NCBI RefSeq assembly: GCF_025244825.1
Contig: NZ_CP104263.1
Coordinates: 1,736,001 to 1,800,000 of the forward strand
DNA length: 64,000 nt
Reading direction: 5' to 3'
Origin: Arthrobacter jinronghuae
GTDB lineage: Bacteria > Actinomycetota > Actinomycetes > Actinomycetales > Micrococcaceae
The notes under the pieces are model-generated. The model was not told the origin of the DNA, made no database searches, and worked only from the letters and a program-made list of their open reading frames with translations. Positions 41,863-51,492 of the stretch are shown here, in pieces (positions within the stretch are counted from its first letter, which is position 1; the number at the start of each line of letters is the position of its first letter). The translations under genes were made by a program, and so were the position numbers.

Positions 41863-42933
41863 GTGCCTCCGGCCGCAGTGAAAGGTTCTTTGTTCCCCGT
41901 GCAGTTCCCCGTGCAGCAGCATCTCAGCAGCTTCCTCACCGTGCCTCCGGGGCGCGGGCACCGGGTGCCTGCCGTCCGCGTGGCGCTCGGGGTGTTCCTG
42001 CCGCTGCTGGTCCTGATCCTGCTGGGACGGACCGATCTCACGATGTGCGCCATCTTCGGTTCGCTGACCGGTATTTTCGGCCGTGCGGAACTGCACTGGC
42101 GGCGCCTGCAGCACCAGTCCCTGTCGGGCCTGCTGATGGTCCTGACCGTGGTGGCCGGCGTGTTCCTGTCCCTTTCCGGCGCGGATTCCTGGACTGTCGT
42201 GGGCGCAGGAACCCTAATTGCCGGCCTCATTGCGGTGGCGGCCAGTTATCTCAGGGTCCGGCCCGCTGGTCCGTTTACCTACATCTTCGCGTTCACCGCC
42301 ACGTCCGCGGCGCCGTTCCCGGGCCGGTTGTGGGAAGCGGCGCTGACCGTGACGGGCAGCGTACTGCTCGCCGTAGTGCTGGGTTTTGCCGGCCGGCTGC
42401 ACGCGCGCCGGCATACTCCGCGCCCGCTGCCGCCGTACCGGCCGCCGTCGTGGGGGCGGATCCTGCGTCACTCGGGCCGCTACGCCGTTGCCGTGGCCGC
42501 CGCCGGATCGGTCTCGGCCGGGCTTGGACTGGGGCACGGATACTGGGCGATGCTCGCCGCCTGTGCTCCGATCGCGGCGGTGGATGCAGCCGGGGGAGCG
42601 ATCCGCGCCGTGCACTTCATCCTGGGCACCTACGCCGGTGTGCTGGTCTCTGCAGTGCTGCTCCAGGTCCAGTGGTCGCCGGTCGAGCTGGCGGTGCTGT
42701 TGGCCATGCTGCAGTTATGCGGGGAAATCTACGTGGTGCGGCACTACGGCCTGGCCATGGTGTTCCTGACGCCGGTGGCCCTGCTGATGACGGGGTTTGT
42801 CACTAGCCAGCCGGTGCTGGCGGTGACCTTGGACCGGGCCGTCCAAACGACCATCGGGGCGCTCGTGGCCGTGGCGGTCATTGCCGCCACCACCCGCAGG
42901 GGCTCGACGGCTGCTACTCCCTCGACGCGCTGA
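41863..42933 (+). CDS. FUSC-family membrane protein
   Basis: A protein of up to 356 residues with about ten hydrophobic segments. RVALGVFLPLLVLILLGRTD and the second half (HSGRYAVAVAAAGSVSAGLG) repeat a membrane plan, as in fusaric-acid-resistance-like transporters (FUSC/aromatic acid exporters). Three in-frame starts are possible: GTG 41863, GTG 41878, and TTG 41890, which has GAAAGG five bases upstream. The substrate is unknown. It is convergent with the ManA-like gene and ends 20 bases short of overlapping it. Confidence 0.85.
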   Translation: MPPAAVKGSLFPVQFPVQQHLSSFLTVPPGRGHRVPAVRVALGVFLPLLVLILLGRTDLTMCAIFGSLTGIFGRAELHWRRLQHQSLSGLLMVLTVVAGVFLSLSGADSWTVVGAGTLIAGLIAVAASYLRVRPAGPFTYIFAFTATSAAPFPGRLWEAALTVTGSVLLAVVLGFAGRLHARRHTPRPLPPYRPPSWGRILRHSGRYAVAVAAAGSVSAGLGLGHGYWAMLAACAPIAAVDAAGGAIRAVHFILGTYAGVLVSAVLLQVQWSPVELAVLLAMLQLCGEIYVVRHYGLAMVFLTPVALLMTGFVTSQPVLAVTLDRAVQTTIGALVAVAVIAATTRRGSTAATPSTR

Positions 42934-44074
42934 AGAGCTGTGCCGAGCCCTCGACGTCGGCCGTCGTCGGGTCACCCAGATAGAGCATGCTGGCACCCTG
43001 TTCCAAGTAGGTGCTCACGTCGCCCACCGAAACCATCGCTTCTCCCAGTGCGGCGAGCACAACGGTGAACCGTTCCAGCGGGATGGATGCGGTGCCGCCG
43101 TGGATCACGGTCCGGCGCAGGTCGAGATCTTCGCTCCAGAGCGGAATATGTTCCTGGCACTCATCAATACGCTCCACCTCAAGAGGTGCCGGGCCGGGCT
43201 GGCCGTTGTCCAGGACCTGCTGCAGCTCGGCAACGTCCACGTAGTCCGTGGTTAACCCGGCCTTCAGGGCATTGTCGGACAGGCCCATAACCACCAGCGC
43301 CTGCCCGGAAAGATAAGAGTGGAGGCAACCCGCGGGCGTAACCATGGCCTGTCCGGGCTCCAGCTTGAGGAGGTTCATGCAGATGGCTATGAGAATCCCG
43401 CGGTCGCCCGGGAAAAGCGGCTCAAGCCGGCGGAAAACGGCAGCAGCGTCTGCGGCGGGACCGTCCGTTTCCGCCACTCCGGCCATGGCGGCCCTGGTTT
43501 CCCTGAGTGCACGCGCAGTCTCGGAAGGCTCCATGCGGAGGAGGGCGTGCACCGGCATCTCATGCCGGAACGTCAATAAGGCGCGAAGCCATGGAAGGTC
43601 CACTCCGTCGGCAATGGCACGCAGTTCTTCCCTGCTGCGCTCTCCTGACAGCACGCGAAGGGGAGTGAGCGCTACCGCTACTTCAAACTTGGCGTACCTG
43701 TCCTTATAGTTCCGGTTTCCGGCGTTCAAGGGGACCCCGCGGGTCTGTTCACGGACATAACCGGCCAACGCCTGGTCCGGCCGCGGGTGCAGCTGGATCG
43801 GCTTGGGCACATCCGCGTCCAGGAGGTGCATCCGGAAAGGGATAGGGCGAGCCGGTACTTCCTCCGGATTGGAGAAATGGCGGGGGTGGGCCGTAAGAAG
43901 CCGATTGAGGGCACCGGGGAGGTCATCGGGATCCCAGGTAATGACGGCACCTGTGGCGGAAGGAGAATTTTCCCGGCTGCCCTGGCCGGGCTGCCCGGCG
44001 GCCTTGTCCCTCAGTGCATTCATTGCAGCTGCGGGGTTGCGGGTTTCCCTTACCAGACCGTAGACGGCAGTCAC
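42914..44074 (-). CDS. ManA-like mannose-6-phosphate isomerase (divergent)
   Basis: A 386-residue cupin-type protein resembling class I mannose-6-phosphate isomerases, which interconvert fructose and mannose 6-phosphates. PIQLHPRPDQA holds two of the zinc ligands, and AGCLHSYLSGQALVVMGLSDNA matches the C-terminal cupin signature. The canonical NHKPE motif is altered to DRYAKFE, so one ligand (Glu) is kept while the Asn-His-Lys part is lost. Activity is plausible but not certain. GTG start with AAGGAGG upstream. It overlaps the FUSC gene end by 20 bases in convergent orientation. Confidence 0.72.
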   Translation of the reverse strand: MTAVYGLVRETRNPAAAMNALRDKAAGQPGQGSRENSPSATGAVITWDPDDLPGALNRLLTAHPRHFSNPEEVPARPIPFRMHLLDADVPKPIQLHPRPDQALAGYVREQTRGVPLNAGNRNYKDRYAKFEVAVALTPLRVLSGERSREELRAIADGVDLPWLRALLTFRHEMPVHALLRMEPSETARALRETRAAMAGVAETDGPAADAAAVFRRLEPLFPGDRGILIAICMNLLKLEPGQAMVTPAGCLHSYLSGQALVVMGLSDNALKAGLTTDYVDVAELQQVLDNGQPGPAPLEVERIDECQEHIPLWSEDLDLRRTVIHGGTASIPLERFTVVLAALGEAMVSVGDVSTYLEQGASMLYLGDPTTADVEGSAQLFSASRE

Positions 44075-44482
44075 GAGTGCAACGCCTCCTTACGGATGGC
44101 AGGCGGGGTCAATACAACAAGGCGGGAGCAGGCTACCTTCAACTCAATTCACCGGGACCTTGCCCGATGTCGCTCATGGACACCAGGACGGCTTCCTTGG
44201 ACACACGGAAAGATTTCCGTTCAAGTTTACCGGGTTTCCGACGCCGTGCGGAGGTTCCCGGGCTCCCGGTTTTCCGTGATCTCAGTTACCGGCCCGTATG
44301 ACCTACTACTCCACCCACCCTCCTGCGCCATGCCGCCGGACACACAGTGGAAACCTCTCCGTGGTTAGATGCACTCGATGCAATAATTAACGAAATACTT
44401 ACAAATCCGAAAGAAGCAGGTGCGGGGATGGAATACGCGGCGCGGTCGGTCCGAGGCACCTTCCGAGTGGACGGCTGAGCCG
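44075..44482. other. Gene-free divergent intergenic region
   Basis: About 400 bases between the divergent ManA-like and antiporter genes. It contains short dyads (CGGAAAGATTTCCG around 44205-44218) and an AT-rich patch at 44372-44412 (CAATAATTAACGAAATAC), a likely promoter zone for the antiporter. I find no convincing small gene in it. Confidence 0.6.
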
Positions 44483-46063
44483 GTGGATTTCCTGATACTC
44501 CTGGTCGGGCTGCTTTTCGGAACCGTGCTGGCCGCAGGGATCGGTGAACGCATCCGGCTGCCGTACCCCGTACTGATGCTGATCTCATCGGCCCTGATCG
44601 CGTTCCTGCCGATCATCCCCGAAGTGCACATCAACCCTGAACTGATCCTCCCGCTGTTCCTTCCGCCGCTGCTCTTTGCGGCCGCGCAGCGCAGCTCCTG
44701 GTCCGTTTTCCGGCTGCGGTGGCGCTCCCTGGTGCTGCTGGCGGTGGCATTGGTGGCAGTCACTGTGGCCGTGGTGGCCGGTGTGTCCTGGATTATGGTG
44801 CCGGCGCTCGGGCTGCCGGCCGCGATTGCACTCGGAGCCATCGTTGCTCCGCCCGATCCGGTGGCCGTGGAAGCGGTTGCCGGTAAGGTCCGGATGCCGC
44901 GGCGGCTCATCACGGTGCTGCAGACCGAGGGCCTCTTCAACGACGCCATCGCCATTGTCATCTTCCAGGCAGCCGTCGCGGCGAGCACCAGCGGCGGGCA
45001 CGTGGGCTGGGAGGTTGTGCCGGAATTCCTTATTGCCGCAGCCGGCGCCGTGGTGCTGGGCCTGGCGATGGCGTGGATCGTCGGCAGCCTGAACCGGTTC
45101 GTACCGAACCTGGTGGCACGTTCGGCATCCACCCTGGTTGCGCCCTTCGCCGTTTACCTGCTCGCCGAAGAAGTGCACTTCTCCGGAGTGGTCGCCGTCG
45201 TCGTCACCGCATTGGAACTCGGCCGGCGCGCCCGCCCCCAGGACTCGGAGGAGCGGCTGACCCGCACCGCTTTCTGGGATGTGGTGGAACTGCTGACCAC
45301 CGGTGCGGCGTTTGGCCTGGTGGGAATCGAGATGCGGTACATCATCGAGGACGAGGGAGCCCAGCTGCTGAGTTTCATCCCCGGGATCGTGGCAGTGTGC
45401 GCAGCCGTGCTCATTGTCCGGTTCCTGTGGATGATGGCGATCTACCGGATGGGCGGGACCGAAAAGAACCATGTCCCGGGTTCGCTGAAAGAGGTCCTGG
45501 TCCTTTCCTGGTGCGGGATGCGCGGTCTGGCAACCCTGGCTCTTGCCCTCGCCCTGCCGGGCACCACGCTTGCCGGCGACCCGCTGCCCGGACGCAACTT
45601 CGTTGTGGCCTGCGCGTGCGCCGTCCTGGTGGTGACCCTGGTGCTGCCGGGATTGACCCTGCCTTGGCTGATGCGTGCCCTGAAGCTGCCTAACGACCAC
45701 AAGGAGGCGGACCGGATGGAACGCGAGCTCGCGCTCCGGGCCGAACGGGTCGCCGTCGAGACCATGAAGCGCTCTGCGGCGATCCAGCAGCTGCCGCCGG
45801 ACCGCCGCGCCGCACTGGCCAAGCGGATGGCCTCGCTGCATTCCATGCTGGAGAGCGACGAAGAGGATGAATCGCAGAAGATGCTGGACCGAAAGGCCAC
45901 CCTGGAGATCATGGACGTGGTCCAGCGTGAAGCCATGGACGCCGCACGCCGGGAAGTACTCGAGGCCCGCCGGCAGCGCGGCATGGATCCGGAGGCCGTG
46001 GACCGTGTACTGCGCCGCCTGGATCTGCGCACCGTCACCATGGACCGTCCGGAACGCCACTAG
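44483..46063 (+). CDS. Na+/H+ (cation/proton) antiporter, CPA1 family
   Basis: A membrane protein of 526 residues from GTG 44483, where TM1 begins (MDFLILLVGLLFG); an upstream GTG at 44420 would add 21 basic residues. About twelve TM segments carry CPA1 marks: the APPDPVAVEAVAG region and FNDAIAIVIF with the transport Asp of the ND motif, both in the core. A charged C-terminal cytoplasmic tail of about 130 residues follows, with coiled Glu/Arg-rich helices, typical of NhaP-type regulatory tails. It balances pH and sodium. A small membrane protein gene follows eleven bases later. Confidence 0.9.
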   Translation: MDFLILLVGLLFGTVLAAGIGERIRLPYPVLMLISSALIAFLPIIPEVHINPELILPLFLPPLLFAAAQRSSWSVFRLRWRSLVLLAVALVAVTVAVVAGVSWIMVPALGLPAAIALGAIVAPPDPVAVEAVAGKVRMPRRLITVLQTEGLFNDAIAIVIFQAAVAASTSGGHVGWEVVPEFLIAAAGAVVLGLAMAWIVGSLNRFVPNLVARSASTLVAPFAVYLLAEEVHFSGVVAVVVTALELGRRARPQDSEERLTRTAFWDVVELLTTGAAFGLVGIEMRYIIEDEGAQLLSFIPGIVAVCAAVLIVRFLWMMAIYRMGGTEKNHVPGSLKEVLVLSWCGMRGLATLALALALPGTTLAGDPLPGRNFVVACACAVLVVTLVLPGLTLPWLMRALKLPNDHKEADRMERELALRAERVAVETMKRSAAIQQLPPDRRAALAKRMASLHSMLESDEEDESQKMLDRKATLEIMDVVQREAMDAARREVLEARRQRGMDPEAVDRVLRRLDLRTVTMDRPERH

Positions 46064-46074
46064 ACTTCCCGTAC

Positions 46075-46401
46075 ATGAGCAAGAACGTGGAATCGTGGCC
46101 GCATCTCGGCGTTGCCTGGCTGGTGCAGTCGGCTGCGGCCGCGGTGCTGGCCGTCACCGTCGTCGTGCTGCAGCTCTGGGTCTTTCCCGAAACCGTCCAG
46201 GCGATAGTGCTGCTGGCCCTGATCCTGGCCTCGGCGGTAATGCTGCTGCTCTCCGCGCCGTTGGTCTTCGAGTGGATCCGCAACCGGTTCCAGCGCAGCT
46301 GGGTGGTGCTGGTACTCACGGCAGCAGCCGCGATAGTGGGCGGGTGCTGGATGGTGGTGCTGTTTGTGCTCGGCTTCGGACTGCTGGTCACCGGGTTCTA
46401 G
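46075..46401 (+). CDS. Small hypothetical membrane protein
   Basis: A 108-residue protein with three hydrophobic segments (about residues 18-36, 44-64, 78-104). WPHLGVAWLVQSAAAAVLAV opens the first. No family is recognised. ATG start. It follows the antiporter gene by eleven bases, so the two are probably co-transcribed and it may be an antiporter accessory or independent. Confidence 0.68.
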   Translation: MSKNVESWPHLGVAWLVQSAAAAVLAVTVVVLQLWVFPETVQAIVLLALILASAVMLLLSAPLVFEWIRNRFQRSWVVLVLTAAAAIVGGCWMVVLFVLGFGLLVTGF

Positions 46402-46600
46402 CCGCTTCCGGCCTCCGGCCCGGGTGCCCGGTTCAGCGCTGGGCGAATATCCGGCGGAACACGCCGGGCGGACGGGTACCGGCGTCGGGACAGGCAGCTG
46501 CCGCCGCATAGGATGGCAGGCCGGGCCCGCTGACGTGCCGTCCGTTTCCGCGCGCCGAACGCATGCGGCGCATCCGCATCATGAATAGGACCCTCCCTCT

Positions 46601-48103
46601 TTGAGTATCGATCCCTCCGCAAAACCCGTGCCTCCTGCCGGAACCTCCGGGCACGCGGCAACGACGCGGGCTCCGTCCACCCTGGATCCCCGCACCAAGA
46701 CCGTGATCGGCCTGCTGCTGGTCTCCTCGTTCGTGGTCATCCTGAACGAAACAATCATGAGCGTGGCCCTGCCCCGGCTCATGGCTGACCTGGACATCAC
46801 TGCCGGAACCGCCCAGTGGCTGACCACGGGCTTTATGCTGACGATGGCCGTGGTCATTCCGGCCACCGGCTTCCTGCTGCAGCGTTTTTCCATGCGCGGC
46901 CTGTTCCTGACCGCCATGTCCCTCTTCAGCGCCGGGACGCTGCTGGCAGCCCTGGCCCCCGGGTTCGGCACCCTGCTGGGCGGCCGGATCATCCAGGCCG
47001 GCGGCACCGCCATCATGCTGCCGCTGCTGATGACCACCGTCCTGAACGCTGTTCCGGCCCATAAGCGCGGACAGATGATGGGCACCATTTCCATCGTCAT
47101 CGCAGTTGCACCCGCCATCGGCCCGACGGTCTCCGGCATCATCCTCAACGCGCTCGACTGGCGCTGGATGTTCTGGCTGGTCCTGCCCATTGCCCTGCTG
47201 TCGCTGGGCCTTGGCGCGTTGAAGATCCAGAATCTTACTGAAACCAAGCGCCTGCCGTTCGACGTGCTGTCGATCGTGTTGTCCACCTTCGCGTTCGGCG
47301 GGCTCATCTTCGGCCTCAGCAGCATCGGCGAGGCCGCTCAGGGCAAGGAACTGATGCCGCTGTGGATCCCGCTGACCGTCGGCGTCCTGGCCATGGCCGG
47401 CTTTGTGCTGCGCCAGCTGGTCCTCCAGCGTACCGACCGCGCCCTGATGGACCTGCGCACCTTCACCAGCAAGCCCTTCGTGGTGGCGATCATCATGGTC
47501 CTCGTGTCCATGATGGCGCTGTTCGGCTGCCTGATCGTGCTGCCCCTGTACCTGCAGAACGTCCTGGGCCTGGACACGCTTCGCACCGGCCTGCTGCTGC
47601 TCCCCGGCGGCGCCGTGATGGCCGTTCTCTCGCCGATTGTCGGCAACCTGTTTGACCGTTTCGGTCCGCGACCGCTGGTGGTTCCGGGCGCCCTGGTGCT
47701 CAGCGGTGCCCTGTGGGGGATGACCCTGCTGACGGAAGAAACCCCCGTGGGCCTCGTGATCCTGCTGCACTGCTTCCTGAACGCCGGGCTGGGGTTCATC
47801 TTCACTCCGCTGTTCACCTCGGCCCTGGGTTCGCTGGACAAGTCCCTGTACTCCCACGGCAGCGCCATCATCAACACGCTGCAGCAGCTTGCCGGTGCAG
47901 CGGGAACGGCCGTCTTCATCACCCTGATGACCACGGGCACGACGGCGGCCCTGGCCGACGGCGCGTCACCGGTCTCCGCTGCGGCCTCGGGCGTGCACAC
48001 GGCGTTCTTCTGGGGAGCCGTTGTTTCGTTGGTGGCCGTCGCGGCGTCGTTCCTGGTCCGCCGGCCCACCAACGAACTGCCCGAGGGTGTGGCTATCCAC
48101 TAA
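46601..48103 (+). CDS. MFS transporter, DHA2 family multidrug efflux
   Basis: A 500-residue, 14-TM pump. VVILNETIMSVALPRLMADL in TM1 is the DHA2 motif D2/signature of EmrB/QacA-like efflux proteins; RIIQAGGTAIMLPLLMTTVL and the motif C region IAVAPAIGPTVSGIIL mark antiporters. The TTG start has AGGA eleven bases upstream. It converges on the mycofactocin glycosyltransferase gene: the two stop codons overlap by bases 48100-48103 with no terminator between them. Confidence 0.9.
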   Translation: MSIDPSAKPVPPAGTSGHAATTRAPSTLDPRTKTVIGLLLVSSFVVILNETIMSVALPRLMADLDITAGTAQWLTTGFMLTMAVVIPATGFLLQRFSMRGLFLTAMSLFSAGTLLAALAPGFGTLLGGRIIQAGGTAIMLPLLMTTVLNAVPAHKRGQMMGTISIVIAVAPAIGPTVSGIILNALDWRWMFWLVLPIALLSLGLGALKIQNLTETKRLPFDVLSIVLSTFAFGGLIFGLSSIGEAAQGKELMPLWIPLTVGVLAMAGFVLRQLVLQRTDRALMDLRTFTSKPFVVAIIMVLVSMMALFGCLIVLPLYLQNVLGLDTLRTGLLLLPGGAVMAVLSPIVGNLFDRFGPRPLVVPGALVLSGALWGMTLLTEETPVGLVILLHCFLNAGLGFIFTPLFTSALGSLDKSLYSHGSAIINTLQQLAGAAGTAVFITLMTTGTTAALADGASPVSAAASGVHTAFFWGAVVSLVAVAASFLVRRPTNELPEGVAIH

Positions 48104-49521
48104 GGCCGTCGGCGCCGTCGGGTAGTACGGAGGCCGGTGATTTCCGGCAGCAGCGCTCCCGCCGAGTGTCCCCGGACCGCCCCCAACCACACTCCGGCGC
48201 CGTAGGCCAGATCATCCAGGCGGCGGGCCACAGCGAACCGGACGGGATCCAGCTCGGCCCCGGTGCGCCGGTACTCCACGGCAGCGTCCACCATTCCGGC
48301 GAGAAGCGCTGCCCGGCGCAGGCGACCGGAAAACAGGCAGCCCACGGCCGTCAGCGGCCACCAGTGCCGCAGCAGCAGCGCTGATCCCTGCCCCAGTGCA
48401 GCCAGGACGCCCTGTCCCACGAGGACTGATGCCAGCCGCAGGGGCTTTGGACTGCGCCGGAGGCGTCGGGCCAGTCGCAGGGCGGTGGCCGCCGCCAGAG
48501 CGGCGGCCACCGGCAGTGACCAGCGGCGCTGGGCCAAAAGGGCGAGAAGGAACGCGACGCTCCACGGTGCCAGCACCGCAGGGGCCACGTTGCTGCCGTG
48601 CCGCCGGGAAAGCTCGTGCGCCCCGGTCCCGTAGAACATCTTGCGTGCAAGCCACGGTACAAGCTCCCGCCGGTGCTCGTGCCGGGCAGCCACCGACGCG
48701 TCGTAACGCACGCGCTTGCCCTCACGGACCAGGTTCCAGACCAGATCCACGTCTTCCGCGACCCGCAGTTCGGCGCTGAATCCGCCTCCAAGCGCCTCCA
48801 CGCGTCCCACCAGACACGCCGCGGGGAGCCATGACACCGTCCCGCGTGGATGCACCAGTGCCGGGCGCCTGCCCAGATCGAGGGAGGACCGGGAATCCTC
48901 ATAACGGCAGATCCACCCGGCGTCATTGCCCGGATTCCAGCCCAGGATCCGCGGCGCAACAAGCGCTACGCCGGGATCGGCGAAATGCCGCAGCAGTGCA
49001 GGAACGGTCCCGGGATCCAGCACCATGTCGGAATCCACAAACGCCACGTAGGGTGTCCGGACCCGTGCCAGCCCGGCATTGCGGGCAGCCGCGGGCCCCG
49101 CGTTCACCGCCAGGGGAACATACTCGGCAGCGTAGGCGGACGCGGCGTCGGCGATCGGCTGCGGGGACAGGGAAGCGTCATCCACCACCACCACGCGCTG
49201 TCCCGGACCGATACTCTGCAGCAGCCGGCGCAGGTGGTCCGGGCGGTCCCGCACGGGCACCACGAACGTCACTGCCTTGTCGGCCGGTGCCGCAAGGCTG
49301 GCGGCCGCGGGGTCGGCCATCCCGAAGGCAAGCAGTTTCTCCGCCAGCTCTGCGGAAGGGCCGTCGCTGACCGAGAAGCCGCCTGTTGCGAGCAGATCCC
49401 GTGCCGCCGCGCCTGGGAACAGTACGCGCAGGGGAGAACCGCCGGTGAGCACCTGCGCCCTGCCGCCCACCCGGACGCTGTCGGAGAGCCGGATGCCGAA
49501 GCCGATGGGAAGGCCGGTCAC
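48100..49521 (-). CDS. mftF: Mycofactocin glycosyltransferase MftF
   Basis: A 473-residue family 2 glycosyltransferase. In mycobacteria MftF adds an oligosaccharide to the mycofactocin core. The GT-A domain holds VVVVDDAS and VAFVDSDM (DxD-type metal site) within residues about 85-190, then DVDLVWNLVREGKRVRYD. The C-terminal part is hydrophobic, with several membrane-associated helices. GTG start overlapping the mftE stop (GTGA at 49518-49521). The last gene of the leftward mft operon. Confidence 0.92.
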   Translation of the reverse strand: MTGLPIGFGIRLSDSVRVGGRAQVLTGGSPLRVLFPGAAARDLLATGGFSVSDGPSAELAEKLLAFGMADPAAASLAAPADKAVTFVVPVRDRPDHLRRLLQSIGPGQRVVVVDDASLSPQPIADAASAYAAEYVPLAVNAGPAAARNAGLARVRTPYVAFVDSDMVLDPGTVPALLRHFADPGVALVAPRILGWNPGNDAGWICRYEDSRSSLDLGRRPALVHPRGTVSWLPAACLVGRVEALGGGFSAELRVAEDVDLVWNLVREGKRVRYDASVAARHEHRRELVPWLARKMFYGTGAHELSRRHGSNVAPAVLAPWSVAFLLALLAQRRWSLPVAAALAAATALRLARRLRRSPKPLRLASVLVGQGVLAALGQGSALLLRHWWPLTAVGCLFSGRLRRAALLAGMVDAAVEYRRTGAELDPVRFAVARRLDDLAYGAGVWLGAVRGHSAGALLPEITGLRTTRRRRRP

Positions 49522-50264
49522 GGAACTGCCGCCGGCAGAGGCTGGAGACACCCGTAGCGATCCGGAGCGCCGGACAGGCGGGCGGCCACGGCCCCGGCGG
49601 CGCCCGCGAGGAGCTCCTGCCCTTCCGCCGCGGAGGCCCCGGCCGGGTCGCCCAGGACGCCGAGCGGGGAGACAGCCTTCACGCCGCGGGACCGCAGCAC
49701 CGGCATCAGCTCGGGAAGCGGGCGTATGTTGCCGCAGACTGCCCGGTCCAGGCGGACGTTCCCGGGCGATAAATACAGCATCAGCGACGTTTCCGTCCGG
49801 CCCGCATGGGCATCCCCGGGTCCGAAGGTACAGGGCACCCATCCGACCGAGTGGTTCTCGGCAAGCAGCTGCCCCACCGCCCGGACCAGTCCCGCAGCGT
49901 TTCCTCCGTGTGCGTTGACGAAGACAATCCGGCGCGCCCAGGTCGAAAGCGAGCGGACCAGCTCCACCAGCATCAGGTTCAGTGCCTCATGTCCCAGCGA
50001 CACCGTGCCGGGAAAGTCCTGATGCTCCCCGCTGGCACCATAGGCCAGCGCCGGGGCGACGACGACGTCGGCCCGCCGGGTCATCGCGGCAGCCTCCGCC
50101 GCGACCGCCGCCGCAATCACGGTATCCGTGTCCAGCGGCAGGTGCGGGCCGTGCTGTTCGGTGGAGCCGGTGGGCACCAGGACCGTGGCCCCCTTGCGGA
50201 CCTCCGGCCAGGTCCGTGCAGCCAGGCTCCACGACGTCGGCGGCAAGGGCGTGGACGGTGCCAC
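49518..50264 (-). CDS. mftE: Mycofactocin peptidase MftE (creatininase family)
   Basis: A 248-residue metal-dependent amidohydrolase that releases the C-terminal Val-Tyr-derived dipeptide from the modified MftA. GSTEQHGPHLPLDTDTVIA (metal-binding His, Glu and Asp), VNAHGGNAAGL and TFGPGDAHAGRTETSLML carry the creatininase ligands. GTG start adjoining the mftD stop with no gap, an AGGG-type site lying inside mftD. Position between mftD and mftF is the canonical order. Confidence 0.93.
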   Translation of the reverse strand: MAPSTPLPPTSWSLAARTWPEVRKGATVLVPTGSTEQHGPHLPLDTDTVIAAAVAAEAAAMTRRADVVVAPALAYGASGEHQDFPGTVSLGHEALNLMLVELVRSLSTWARRIVFVNAHGGNAAGLVRAVGQLLAENHSVGWVPCTFGPGDAHAGRTETSLMLYLSPGNVRLDRAVCGNIRPLPELMPVLRSRGVKAVSPLGVLGDPAGASAAEGQELLAGAAGAVAARLSGAPDRYGCLQPLPAAVP

Positions 50265-51461
50265 TCAGCTTTCCCTGTCCTTGGGCGGGTCTCCCACTGA
50301 CCTGGTGAACCCGGGCGGAATGACCAGGTCCTCGGGACGCAGTTCATGGATGGAGGTCTTCCCCAGCCCCCGCAGGGCGGAGTCCAAGCCGCCCTGGAGA
50401 ATGTCCAGGACGTTCTCCACCCCTGCCTGGCCGTTCGCGGCCAGGCCCCAGAGGTAGGCCCGGCCGATCATCACGGCCCGGGCACCCAGGGCCAACGCCT
50501 TGGCCACGTCGCTGCCGCGCCGGATACCCCCGTCGAGCAGCACCTCAACCTGGCCGCCGACGGCCTGGGCGACGGCGGGGAGGAGCCGGATGGTGGCCGG
50601 GGTGCCGTCGAGGTTGTTGCCGCCGTGGTTGGAGACAGACAGTGCGGTGACGCCGGCGTCGACCGCCCGGCGGGCATCATCCACGCGTGTGACGCCCTTG
50701 AGCATAAACGGCCCTCCCCACGTCTCGCGCAGCCAGGCCACGTCCTCCCAGGTAGGCGGCGGGGTCTGCATCCACTCGCCGTACGCCCCGAAGAAGGTGG
50801 GGGCTTCACCTCCCGGCGGGACCAGGTTCGGCACCGTCAGGTCCGGTACCCGGCCGGACCGGGCAAAAGCCAGCAGCCAGCGGGGATGCGGAATGACTTC
50901 CGGAGCCAGTCGGGTCATGGCCTTCAGCGTCATCTTTTCCGGGATCACCGGGCTGCCCCAGTCCCGGCCGTTGGAGAAGGACCAGTCCAGAGTGGAGATC
51001 AGTCCCGTGGCACCGGCGGCCCGGGCACGCTCCATCCGCTGGACCATCGCCTCCCGCGTTCCGCTCCAGTACATCTGGAAGAACAGCTGGGGAGCAGCCG
51101 CTCCTACCTGTTCCACGGGTTTACTGGCGAACGAACTCAGGCTCATCACGGTGCCGCGGTTTGCTGCCGCACGTGCCACTGCTACCTCGCCCTCGGGGTG
51201 CACGGCCTGCACTCCGGTGGGGGAGATGATCACCGGCAGCGCGATTTGCTGCCCCATGACCGTGGTGGTCAGGTCGCGCTTTGCGGACTGTCCGACCACG
51301 TGCGGGGCGAAGCCCAGCTCCGAAAACGCGGCAATGTTGTCCTCCACGGTGACGCCGCGCTCCGACCCGGCGACCAGGGCTCCGTAGACGGACTTCGGCA
51401 GGTTTCTCTTAGCACGGCGCTGGGCCTCGGCAACGGTTTCGAACCAGGGATTGGTGAACAT
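50265..51461 (-). CDS. mftD: Mycofactocin dehydrogenase MftD (FMN-dependent)
   Basis: A 398-residue TIM-barrel flavoprotein of the alpha-hydroxyacid dehydrogenase family. In mycofactocin maturation MftD turns the released 3-amino-5-(p-hydroxybenzyl)-4,4-dimethyl-2-pyrrolidinone core into its alpha-keto amide (pre-mycofactocin). LPVIISPTGVQAVHPEGE, SLSSFASKPVEQV, SVSNHGGNNLDGTPA (active-site His region) and LLDGGIRRGSDVAKALALGA (FMN phosphate site) are clear. ATG 51461 has AAAGG seven bases upstream. Confidence 0.94.
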   Translation of the reverse strand: MFTNPWFETVAEAQRRAKRNLPKSVYGALVAGSERGVTVEDNIAAFSELGFAPHVVGQSAKRDLTTTVMGQQIALPVIISPTGVQAVHPEGEVAVARAAANRGTVMSLSSFASKPVEQVGAAAPQLFFQMYWSGTREAMVQRMERARAAGATGLISTLDWSFSNGRDWGSPVIPEKMTLKAMTRLAPEVIPHPRWLLAFARSGRVPDLTVPNLVPPGGEAPTFFGAYGEWMQTPPPTWEDVAWLRETWGGPFMLKGVTRVDDARRAVDAGVTALSVSNHGGNNLDGTPATIRLLPAVAQAVGGQVEVLLDGGIRRGSDVAKALALGARAVMIGRAYLWGLAANGQAGVENVLDILQGGLDSALRGLGKTSIHELRPEDLVIPPGFTRSVGDPPKDRES

Positions 51462-51492
51462 GGCACTGCCTTTCATGGTTGAGACTGGATCT

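Noticed and set aside
44365..45132. Minus-strand gene overlapping the antiporter start
   Set aside because: Ser/Thr/Arg-rich antisense translation with no ribosome-binding site; the antiporter is the real gene.
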